NCBI GenBank assembly: GCA_950022655.1
Contig: OX465579.1
Coordinates: forward strand, 53,485,950 to 53,549,949
Origin: Alentia gelatinosa
Lineage: Eukaryota > Annelida > Polychaeta > Phyllodocida > Polynoidae
Direction: 5' to 3'
Length of the DNA: 64,000 nt
The translations under genes were made by a program, and so were the position numbers. Positions 1 to 9,512 of the stretch are shown in pieces. Below the pieces are notes generated by a model. The model did not search any database, had not been told where the DNA came from, and saw only the letters and a program-made list of their open reading frames with translations. Every line of letters begins with the position of its first letter. Positions within the stretch are counted from its first letter, which is position 1.

Positions 1-842
1 GAAATAAGGAAAAGGGAAGACATGTCATGGGTCATTGGGGCTAATAGTCTTATTTGTTTGTTTGTTCGGGTAGTTTACTGTCCACTATGTTCTATTAGAC
101 ATGGGCATAGTCAAACAGAATTGATGTAAAACATGTCATGCAATAAAGTGAAAATCCTTAATGTTCTAATGGTGGCATTTTGTGTAAATATCTAATCGTT
201 GACAAACTTTGACAATTTATACAAAACTGCCAATATTTATTAATCGACATTTATATTGAATTATTCAACATGATAACATTAGCGAATTCCTGGAGAGCGA
301 ACTAGATTCAAAGTGCAAGAACAGAACACCACCTTAAGGGAGAAACAAAGGATGTTCTGTCACTTAGTCAAACAATTTAATGATAAATTTATTGAAATAA
401 ATGCCAACACCTACTTTCATCACGCCCACATAATCTCACGCCATAAAATTTGCGCCATAAATTCGTGTTCCAAGAATATTAGTTTCAAAAATGGAAATTT
501 ATCACAAGAGTAATATTCGAAATCAAGATTGTTGAATTACACCCTAATTTTTACATGGCCATGACACGCACTGCATAGTAACAATATATCGTAGCAGAAT
601 TTTTAAAAAAACCCACCTAAAAACGTCACCATGTATTCGCCACTTATCAAGGAGACTCCAGACAAAAACATATCTCTGCGTATATTGATAACTGTTTGAA
701 GTGTGTTGAGACTCACGTGGAAGGCAGAGGTGGATTCCAGGCCTCTGAAGAGCATGTCACGAGCTGCTCGTTTCCCGTAACAGCATTTTTCTCCTACGTA
801 GTTGAGCAGTGCCTCCCTCGCCTGGTCCTCCGATATTACGTG
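1..842. other. AT-rich stretch without a recognised gene
   Basis: I see no coding region, RNA gene or clear repeat here. Short open frames (for example 313-513) have no recognisable motif, no splice context and a composition like the surrounding noncoding DNA. Confidence 0.5.
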
Positions 843-1500
843 TACACTGTAAAAATATCTCTGTGCAGTAAAACCTTATCTCTCAATACAGTTTACTATA
901 ACATCAAATGGTGTTAAGTGTATAAGTTCAAGATTGAATTAAACAACCCAGAAAGGCATACAATGTAAAACAAATTTCAGTAAGATATACGGGATACTAC
1001 CGTAAACGTAGACGGTATATCACTGTGATCTTATTCACAGTTCCATACCGTATATTTGGTATAAAAAGCGATATTCAACTGTAACCATATTCAGGACTGT
1101 AATTCACCCAATCTGCAGTCAGTTTACAATATATAACTGTACATATGGATATTGCATACAATATTGGGAGGAGGGTGGGGGTTAAAAAATTCAGAAACTC
1201 TGTGTACATACTTTATGGATGGTCGTCTACATGTAACAGATCTGTGCATGTAGTATATTTCATACTGCTTTGCACCAGCGTTTACAGGTTTGGACTGTTT
1301 TCAAAATACGGTTTATTACAGTGAAAATTTATGGTCTGAAATATATTACAGGTTTAAACCACTAGCAAAATACAGTTTAGGACAGTTAAAATGTACGGTC
1401 AGAATTATATTACGGTCACCCGTACAATTTACGGTATTTCCCTGGCACCTCGGTTGCCAGGGAAATACCGTAAATTTCACAGGAAATTTTTAACAGTGTA
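843..1500. mobile_element. Short terminal-inverted-repeat element (MITE-like)
   Basis: The left end reads acactgtaaaaatatctctg. The right end, on the other strand, reads acactgttaaaaatttcctg. The two match over about 20 bp with one gap. The interior is AT-rich, has no ORF and is studded with copies of acggta/taccgt subterminal motifs. A perfect 20-bp hairpin lies just inside the right end (1428-1474). Terminal inverted repeats, no coding capacity and a size near 660 bp are what nonautonomous DNA transposons show. The superfamily is not certain, and no target-site duplication could be separated from the termini. Confidence 0.5.
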
Positions 1501-1691
1501 CTGTAGCACTTTGGTAATAGCTTACAGCATGACCTAGGATATCCATTTGAAATCATTGTCTCTATAGATTATCCTATATACATGTCTTTTTCTACAGACG
1601 AAACCTATTGCATACTGCAAAGGTATTTACTTCCATTTATTTGAAAATGCTAACATCTTGAACTCGTTCACTTAACACCATTTGATGTTAT
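898..1691. repeat. Widely spaced inverted repeat, 23 bp perfect core
   Basis: Positions 898-920 are the exact reverse complement of 1669-1691. Similarity continues inward to about 934 and 1655 with a 4-base mismatch block. The right arm lies outside the MITE-like element ending at 1500 while the left arm lies inside it, so the pair crosses that element's boundary and records a second event. Confidence 0.7.
1428..1474. repeat. Perfect 20-bp hairpin
   Basis: The arm at 1428-1447 (tttacggtatttccctggca) is exactly complementary to 1455-1474, with a 7-nt loop between them. It lies inside the right end of the inverted-repeat element and probably belongs to its subterminal structure. Confidence 0.8.
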
Positions 1692-1732
1692 AATAAAGGT
1701 ATTCACTTCCATTCATTTGAAAATGCTAACAT
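1621..1732 (+). repeat. Direct repeat of 36 bp, two copies
   Basis: Segments 1621-1656 and 1697-1732 differ at two positions. The 40-bp spacer holds the right arm of the 23-bp inverted repeat, so the spacer looks like material inserted between, or duplicated with, the two copies. Confidence 0.7.
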
Positions 1733-1859
1733 GGCTTTGTACTTATTGCTGAGGAACACATGTTTGTGTGTATGGGGGGTGTAAGAAAACATCAAACATT
1801 AACATATATAACTCCAATACCTATTGTAGAACTGGATCGAGAACCGTGTAACTAAACAA

Positions 1860-2130
1860 TAACCCACAAGTTGGGAAGTGCTACAATCAACATCGAGGTG
1901 AAGCTAAGTAATGATTACGGCGCATCCAAACAAGTATAGTATTGTTTATTTTACAATTCAGTTCTGGACTTATGTGACCCCTTTCTCTAACATTAGAATA
2001 GCATCACAGTATCGGAATAATTCAAATTACTTTGCAAATTCAGTTAGGAACATTTCAATCTCCATGCTGATATATATTGTCTGCTCTCTGAAGTCCTGAC
2101 CGCTGATTAGTTAATCGCATGACGCCATCT
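1860..2130 (+). repeat. Dispersed repeat, copy A
   Basis: This segment is homologous over about 260 bp to 9250-9512. Shared blocks include the cccacRagtt start, the gattacggc-catccaaac block, the agcatcacaRta block and the atctccatgctRat block near the end. There is no ORF. Two diverged copies 7 kb apart imply an old interspersed repeat, SINE- or MITE-like. Confidence 0.6.
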
Positions 2131-2238
2131 CGCATCACTGCCATGGTGTAGTGTTGTCGCTTTACCAGGGTGATACCAGGCTTGTACCAGGGGTTAAATA
2201 AATGTAAATACCTCATTATTACAGTTATGTGTGTGTGT

Positions 2239-2265
2239 TGGGGGGCGGGGGCTGGGGGGGGGGGG
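2239..2265 (+). repeat. G-rich tract
   Basis: A GT-repeat passes into nearly pure G. It is simple sequence with no other signal. Confidence 0.8.
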
Positions 2266-2339
2266 TGTATTTTCTGTGTTTTGTGAAATGATTAAAGTAA
2301 GGGAGTCTATACCACTGGTAGTTGGATATATAGCTCTAT

Positions 2340-2600
2340 CAGCATGTTACTTCTTTGCGCTTATATTATTGTATGGATGAAATATGCTAGCATCTGTTTA
2401 TTGCTCACATTCTGCAATAGGTATTTTTGCTTGATTAAGGCAAATCGTAACTTTTACTATGGGATTCTTGCCATGAAAATTGCTCAGTCAATTGAGGGTT
2501 TTGCTCCTTTATTGGGCTCACTGTATGTGCCCTAAGGAACTATGAACATATATGACTCTTGTGTTCTTTTACGGTCCCAAATAAAGAAGATGTATCAAAA
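2340..2600 (+). repeat. Diverged dispersed repeat, copy A
   Basis: This resembles 20500-20665. Both contain gccatgaaaat, then a caattgagg block, then cctttattgggc, then a block ending in ataaagaa with an AATAAA-type signal. The order of blocks is the same and spacing is similar. It may be the 3' untranslated end of an old retroelement. Confidence 0.45.
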
Positions 2601-2851
2601 CAAGTTTAGCACAAACCGGTATGACAGCACCAGGTTTCAGTAGGTGTGATAGCAGAACAAGCTGTAGCAGAAAGCTGTAGCAGAAAACGGGAGGTTGTGG
2701 CTGTAGGTGTAAGCGGGTGTCTATTTTTTTTCTTTTTACCTACCTATATGTTATTTTTTTCTTTTTACCTACCTATATGTAATTACCCATGCATATCTTT
2801 GTGCATATAAATCGTATCTAATAGTTTTACGCTAGGTACATATATACCACT

Positions 2852-2853
<2 letters not shown>

Positions 2854-2923
<70 letters not shown>
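2854..2923. repeat. (TA)n microsatellite
   Basis: About 35 uninterrupted TA units. Open frames across it are composition artefacts. Confidence 0.95.
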
Positions 2924-2928
<5 letters not shown>

Positions 2929-2934
2929 TAGGGG

Positions 2935-3020
2935 TATGCCACTGCGATGATTCCGTTGCACCAGTATGGCATACCCTGTAATTCACTGGAGGTTGAGTGC
3001 AACGAATCCATCGCAGTTAG
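2935..3020. repeat. Inverted repeat next to the (TA)n array
   Basis: The 9-bp arms ggtatgcca and tggcatacc flank a short spacer. A second imperfect inverted pair (ctgcgatgattccgttgca against tgcaacgaatccatcgcag) overlaps it. This is probably the edge of a small fold-back element. Confidence 0.5.
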
Positions 3021-3752
3021 AGTACTAAAACATGGTCAACCTTTGTTTATGTGCCCATAAAAAACACATGCGGCGCTTCTGTCTCTCCAGTGGAGCCGGG
3101 ACTTAAGTAAAGTTGGGCGCATCTATGCGTACGGCGTTATTTGCCAGGGATATATATGTGTTGTTCATGACAACGTGTATAGCATCTTGGAAATCTTCTT
3201 GGGGACAATAACCCATGCCCTTTCACAAATGACCACCTGTGCGTGCCAGAACGTTAACCTGTTACCATCGATACTCTATTCTTTTCTTCTCTTTCACCTC
3301 CATTCATTTCTGACCCAGTTGACTGCTGAAAATAGCTTTCATTTGGCCATCATCAGCATTTTCTTTTCGATTGATAGAAGGCCTTCAAGCACATTCAATT
3401 ATTTATTGCGGAGAAAATGAAGGTTTAAGACGATTTTCTTGCTGTGTGAATTAAGTTATTTTGTTATATCACATGCAAACGAATCCTATACACTGTGCAC
3501 TCAGGTAGTCAACTACTACAAAGGTTAGGGGGCTAATAGAGATTCTTGTCACTTACCATGACAGGCTACCTCCGGGAAGGCCATAAACAACAATCACCTG
3601 TATCACCTGAACGTAAACTGATTTAATAGCTACGTGTGTTATAACCTCTCGGTAAACTTTAGCAAACATGAAATCACCCATTAGACGTTTTTATTATGAT
3701 ATTAAGGGGTCTATCTATCACAGTATAAACAAGGTAAGTAATTTAGAAGATA

Positions 3753-3756
<4 letters not shown>
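3021..3756. other. No recognised gene
   Basis: I see no family motif, splice-consistent exon or strong repeat in this interval. Confidence 0.4.
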
Positions 3757-3844
<88 letters not shown>

Positions 3845-3853
3845 GACAGAGAG
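3757..3853 (+). repeat. (GA)n followed by (CAGA)n
   Basis: A dinucleotide GA array to about 3804 passes into about ten CAGA units. Open frames on both strands are caused by the repeat. Confidence 0.95.
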
Positions 3854-3859
3854 CTTTTG

Positions 3860-4480
3860 AAATGTTATACATGTAGATATGACATATCTCAGACTTATGC
3901 CATCCATCATCAATCTTAATTACCATATATCTTTTAATGCATTTACTCAAAGATCAGTCTAATAATAGTCGTTCTTTTAATGTATTCTTGGCTGGTTATT
4001 AATAATTAAATAAGTTATCAAGCCAGATTTCAGAAGTAAAAATGATGTCTGATCGACTTGTCTATGGATAGGTAAGTGGCTTGAACCAAAACGTTAGAGA
4101 TTAGTTAGATACCGAAGAAAACCTGTTGGCATGTCTTGAAAGGTTCTCAAACAAATTAGGGATAACCTACTTATTGAGATGCCCTCTCTCTGACGTCGAT
4201 GGCTGCTTTGTAGCATCATCGTCAGATGGCGGGGTGAGCATTGCTAGGAGAACAGGCAAATTGCTCATTTTAATACCACATTGGAAATCGCGGTTTTTTT
4301 CATTTGATTATATTAAATGTACAGTATTGACATTGGCCATTTTATCGGCTAGCGATATAAACCAATGAACATAAATTTTAATCGAAATTCCTTCCTGGTG
4401 TACAGGCTGTTGAAATAATAATTATATGGTGATTAATATTCTCCCCAACAGTTGTCATTGGTACACATGTTGCACATTCA
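3860..4480. other. Probable 3' flank of the minus-strand gene; no other gene seen
   Basis: This lies downstream of the stop codon of the minus-strand exon at 4481-4662. A 3' UTR may extend into it, but I could not place the poly(A) site. The open frame at 4126-4368 shows no recognisable motif. Confidence 0.35.
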
Positions 4481-4662
4481 TTAATAAGTCGTGTTCTGAC
4501 CTCCACTGAAGGTGACATTCTCGTAGCCAATTATACGATCCATCTTCTCTATAGGTGGCGCTGTGGGGCTGACGCCCTTGGCGTTCGGATCGTCCTTGAC
4601 GTAGTCTGTGCTGACGGGGCCCGTGTAGGTTGGGGAGTCTACACCAGGCGGCGACGTTGCAG
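4481..4662 (-). CDS. Terminal coding exon of a Pro-rich-tailed protein
   Basis: On the minus strand the exon begins right after a good acceptor (gtcatttcag) and runs 182 nt to a TAA at 4481-4483. The first two bases complete a codon begun in the exon at 6437-6675, so the phases match. The translated tail is hydrophilic and rich in Pro, Thr, Ser and Asp, and ends GQNTTY. It contains an SPTAPP stretch and a GYENV stretch that could be a tyrosine-based sorting or phosphorylation site (inference). There is no membrane segment in this exon. Codon composition is GC-rich compared with its surroundings, as expected for a host exon. I do not recognise the family; a membrane-receptor cytoplasmic tail is one possibility only. 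Confidence 0.55.
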
Positions 4663-5079
4663 CTGAAATGACGTATAACTTCTGCATATCTTGGATATTT
4701 AACTTGTATTCAAACCCCATCCATACACCCTACATGTACATATTGTAACAGCTGAATAACTGATAGGACTTTGATACAAGTATTATAGTGAAATCGCTAA
4801 CATGGACCTATGAGGTTAGGCCTAGTAATGAGTTTTCCGACAAAACCACACTTTGGTGTCTATTTCTTAATTTTTTTCTGGGATATGGGATTTGTGTCAT
4901 CATAGAGCTCTTTTTGTGTACCGTGTCTTGTATTCTTATGAATTCTTAAATGAGGGTCAATTTGTAGTTATGCAATAATCATAAAACCAAAATCTCAAGC
5001 ATGAAATAGTAATTATATTTTTTATATGAAATAATATATATTCCATAAGCGAAGCGACTGTCTGATACTAACAGCTTTA

Positions 5080-5440
5080 AGAGGCTATTCCACCAAACAG
5101 GCGTTCTGCAGGCGTTATTTTTACCCTCCAGCCGACGTTTGCCGCCGGAGCCGGCCAGCCCTAATTCTATAAATTCTCTGAGCTGTTCCACCAAATCCAC
5201 CCGCCGAAAGCCAACACGCGCACAAACACTGCCCGGCGGGCGCCCAACAAGCGAGCAGTCCCGGCGTGGCAATACACAAGCAGCGGGTTTGCTGCTACCG
5301 TCTGGTGGAGGTTGGCTGCACTAACGCGCAATTGGCTATTGCCCCCGAAGACCAATAGGCGACCACGCCGCCCACTACCCACTCCGCCACCCACAGGCCC
5401 GCCACCACCTAAATATGACCACTGCCATCCAGGGAGTCTG
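5080..5440. repeat. GC-rich repeat-like intron segment
   Basis: Contains repeated ttccaccaaa / ggtggaggtt blocks in inverted arrangement, resembling blocks near 33.1 kb and 35.9 kb. It lies in the intron of the minus-strand gene. No coding evidence. Confidence 0.35.
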
Positions 5441-6190
5441 TGCACCCACAGCTGGTCAACCCCCTGTCCGGCTACAGCCGGCTCTATACCCGCCCGCCAT
5501 CAGTCTGTTTGCCTACCCAACAGAAGCACGCTACCAGCCTACAAATCCCCGTGTAAGTCTACTCTCCAGCTTTCCTATAGGCCAACAGCCTGTCCATAGC
5601 CCGCCCCCTCCCTAAACCACTCACGGTCCGCCCTCTCACCACCATGTATGTGCTGCCCACCCATAGCCGACCAGCCTGCCGCGATCCTGCCACCAACCCC
5701 CACCAGCCTACCCAACTACCCACCCACAACCCGCCAGCCTGCCGCCAACCTCCGACCAGCCCGTGACCAGCCCGTGACCAGCCTGCTACCAGCCTACCCA
5801 AATGCCCACCCACAGCCCACCAGCCTGCTGCCAGCCCACCATCAGCCCAACTGCTCACCCACAGCCACCAACCCGTGACTAGCCTACCCAAATGCCCACC
5901 CACAGCCTGCCAGCCTGCCGCCAGCCTGCCGCCAGCCTGCCACCAGCCCACCCACAGCCCTTCAGCCTGCCGCCAGCCCGCCACCAATCCACCACCAAAC
6001 TACCAAACTGCCCACCCACAGCCCGCCAGCCTACCGCCAGCTTGCCGCTAGCCTGCGACCAGCCTACCAAACTGCCCAACCACAGCCCGCCAGCCTGCCG
6101 CCAGGCCCCGACTTGCCCGCCACCGCCCCCTCCCCTTGCCCCCACACGCTGTCAGCTCAACCGCTCGCCATCAAGGTCGCCACCAGGCAA
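5440..6190. repeat. C-rich degenerate minisatellite in an intron
   Basis: The segment is built of short units such as ccagcctgccg, nested in a longer motif that repeats blocks like gcccacccacagcc and ccaaactgccc. Because the units lack stop codons, long open frames appear on both strands (for example 5559-5987 minus and 5892-6278 plus). They have no biological composition beyond the repeat. The array lies between the two exons of the minus-strand gene and so would be transcribed as intron. Confidence 0.8.
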
Positions 6191-6436
6191 CTCGCCCGCC
6201 ACAGCACCTTCAACAAAAACCTCTCCAAATGATAGTATTTTTGTGCACCCATCGCAAATTCTATCGATCTTCAGCTAATTTTATATATCAGAAATTATAT
6301 GCCTTCCATCTTTACAACCGCATACTCCAAAATCAATTCAAATTGTTATTGATTAGGAAGACACCAAAGACAATGCAACCCACAGGACATCCGAATAGTC
6401 GCCTACATCTGTGATGAATAGACAAGTCCCGCCTAC

Positions 6437-6675
6437 CCGGTTGGACGCCAGGAGGATACGGTCCGATGTGAGGGGAGGGTGACGTCGGCGAGCAAGGATA
6501 TGATGTCATGCCTCCAGTAGATAGCCCTCCAGGAACCATTGCAACGCCACCCAGCGACAGCCCCGTCGGCGGTGGTGCCCCCTGGTAGCCCCCGGGAACA
6601 CCTTGGTGGTACGCAGTGCCACCTGGCGCCGGGCTAGTCGGGTAGGGCGTGGCGCCATATCCTCCGGAAGGACCA
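6437..6675 (-). CDS. Internal coding exon of the same Pro/Gly-rich protein
   Basis: This minus-strand exon starts after a pyrimidine-rich acceptor (ttttatccatttttag) and ends at a GT donor (cgg|gtaggc). It leaves one base that pairs with the two-base start of the exon at 4481-4662, giving an uninterrupted frame across the junction. It encodes about 79 residues dominated by Gly, Pro, Tyr, Thr and Ser, with segments such as PSGGYGATPYPTSPAPGG and GPYPPGVQP. That composition continues into the last exon. The region is low complexity and probably disordered. Upstream exons were not identified; the gene may start near 15.4-16 kb (inference). The product is unrecognised. Confidence 0.55.
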
Positions 6676-9249
6676 CTAAAAATGGATAAAAATTGACAGT
6701 AAAGGCATTTATATTGTACTTTCGATTTTCTTCTTGCTCTTTTGTATCCAAGTTCTCATCAGGAGACAGGGTTTATCTGTTATTTACTAAAAGAAAAAGA
6801 CAACAGCAAATTAATGGACACCTTGATGGGAGAATATTGAGAACAAGGTTTAAAACTCATATTCCAATAACAACAAATTGATTGTCATACATTGAAATAT
6901 TGCATTGAATCATTCTTCGTGAGAGATACATTGAACATAATCAATTTTTCCATTAACTATATAGAACAGACCTCCCTAAAAACAATAGCCTCCAGCGCCT
7001 CATGTTTGTACTAAAGGACATATACATAAACATGTACATGTATAACACTACTAATATTTGCACAGATATGTTCAACACTTTATAAGGCTAAGGCAATCTA
7101 TTGCATTTGTCCTGCAACATGATGAACTTTTCGCCAGGGTATCTGAGGTTGTAAAAGATAGGTCCCCTATCCATAGACTGACTACATGTGTGGCTCCTTC
7201 AGCTAACTACCCCCAAGAATGCACAATGAAAGCCATACGATAAGGAAAAAAGAGAGACATGACAACAGATCAATTGGAGAAACAGGTAATACATTTGGGA
7301 TTCTAAATCTTGACAGAACTAAACGGGATCCTTCCTTGCCATGGTTTCTGGTGAAAATGCGTGGTGCTAGAGATAAGGTAAGGTGTTTACGCTTAATTGA
7401 TTGTTATGCGACGCTACAGATAACTATTTCCAAAACAAGGACTGCGAAATTGCCTATGCAATAACATAGACAGAGAACGATAGAGATGAGATAGAGAGTA
7501 CACATCTTCGTGTGATGCCGGAAACTACGGGCCTATGATGTGTATAGTTCCGTGCCGAACAATATACAAGGGTATTCGCATGAGCATGTTTTTTTAAGGA
7601 AATTTATGGTTATTCTCCCTTTAAAAGATTAGTCACAGGGTGGACTCCTAACTCAAACAAAAGCCACTGAGGCTCACTCACGTTTGTCCTATAATGAAGA
7701 AGTGATTCGCTGCTCAAGTTCCGCAAGTCGCGATAAGGGGTACTTTTTTTCCCTCGCGTAACAAGACGAACGGCCCCATCCAGAGACCGGAGGCCGCTAA
7801 CTGGCGGTGCTATGGTCTGCCGCTAGCTTGACACTCCAAGCAGATCCTCCGTCGAGGTCCGAGATGTAGGAGAAAAGTCTTGTAGAGAAAGGATGTGGTT
7901 GGAGAGCAGGGGAGAGCTCTGAGAGCAAATCAATGCCGGTAGGAGGGCGGACACTTGGGGGGCACTTGTCATACGTTAGGAACCTAACTCACTGAGGAAT
8001 CTGGAATCTGCAACGATGGGAAGCCTTGCAAAGGGTCGTGGTTTCTGGGTAATATGGAGTGACTTGACAACAGCTGTGTTCGAGGCTATGACCAGTGAAG
8101 AGGACTACCAGGGCAGGAAGGAGGTCTACCTATCTTCATTCTTTATTCAATTTGTCATCCAATTGAATCAATACTACAAATACAAATTTGTACTTAATTA
8201 TAGTGGATGAGTCATGCACATTTTAATTCAGAGAGATGTATCGTAAAAACTAGATGGAAAATGTAGAGTCAATTGGATTCATTGATTGATTGGTCGGGTT
8301 ACGATGAAAAACCTCTTTAATTCGGCCACGTGTGTAAGTAGTATATGAAAGTACAAAGAATGTACAGATGTCTGCATTAACCATGATTTCTTGATGATAT
8401 ATTGTTTACAATTTACAGCAAAGAGTAGGCTCATCAGGGTAGATTCATCATAGTAGATATGGGACACCTTTAACAATTTAGACTGCGGGAACAGAAATTG
8501 GAAGTTTAGAAAATCCCAATAATCATGATATCCTAATCCAACACGGACTCCATGAGCTGATTAGAGCTATTTGTGCGTATGAAAAAATAGGGGTTCTATA
8601 AAAACAACTGTCTCAACATCATTATCGTCAATGTCTAGACAGAAACTTATTAAAGGGCGGGCAGCTGTGGTAGAGCTGCCTGTGCAGGGACCGATCACAG
8701 TATCAGAGCACAATGCTACAGGACGGGTTGATTTCCGTCTGAACATTGTTTCTTCACGAGGTACGACAAGTCATCCTTGATATTATCATTTGCTTTGACA
8801 TGATATGTTAGATATCATATTAAACCTATATTCTCTGAAAGTCCTATGTATATCAATACATTATTTCTTTATTAAAAATGATGAATATCGGCCGTTCCAG
8901 GCACTATCGGCCTCAACGCATTATCTGTCACTAGCACGGTCTGTCTCCGTCCTTGATGAGTTAAATATGTGTTCCGTTGCAAGAAAGATACAATGTGCAT
9001 TGTATAAATTCATGAAGACTGCATTAGTAAGTCATGGAATCTATATATCAAACATGGATATAATTCTAATGAATAACATTTATGGCAAATTAGGCGTGCA
9101 TATCCATTATGCATACAGTGGCTTCAGAAATGTGTAATATGAGGGATACGTAATGTATGTACTTTCCCCACGCACATTGATAAAGATTGCTTATTTGTAT
9201 GCTATCTCAATAAACTCCAATTCCATGTCACTGATATAGAAGTGAGTGT
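6676..9249. other. Long intron or intergenic stretch
   Basis: No exon of the minus-strand gene could be identified. A small ATG-initiated frame (8016-8210, plus, 64 codons) and a GC-richer patch at 7720-7990 are visible, but neither shows a family motif or convincing splice borders. Confidence 0.35.
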
Positions 9250-9512
9250 GATATCCCACGAGTTTGGATGGGCCACAATGATCATCGACGATTACGGCCT
9301 ATCCAAACGAGTGGAGTCTGGTGTATTTTATGATCCGAGGGCGGTTCTGAATTTATTTCCCCCTTTATTTTATGACATTAATTAGCATCACAATACAACT
9401 GTATTAGAATGATTTGCAAATCCAGTTAAGACTGTTTGAATCTCCATGCTAATGTCTTGTCCACCTTTTGAAATCCTGGCCACTGTGCCTTATGACGTCA
9501 TCACTCCTCGAC
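9250..9512 (+). repeat. Dispersed repeat, copy B
   Basis: Homologous to 1860-2130 in the same orientation. At its left end ccacgagtttggatgggcca pairs with the downstream tggcctatccaaacgagtgg, so the repeat carries a terminal fold-back of about 20 bp. No ORF. Confidence 0.6.

Noticed and set aside
3668..3950. Arg/Glu/Asp-Arg-Gln repeat proteins and their antisense
   Set aside because: They are translations of (GA)n and (CAGA)n.
5559..6278. Long open frames on both strands at 5.6-6.3 kb
   Set aside because: They are products of the C-rich minisatellite; residues simply cycle with the repeat unit.
8016..8210. ATG-initiated 64-codon frame (MGSLAKGRGFWVIWSD)
   Set aside because: No motif, no neighbours and no conservation evidence; not distinguishable from chance.
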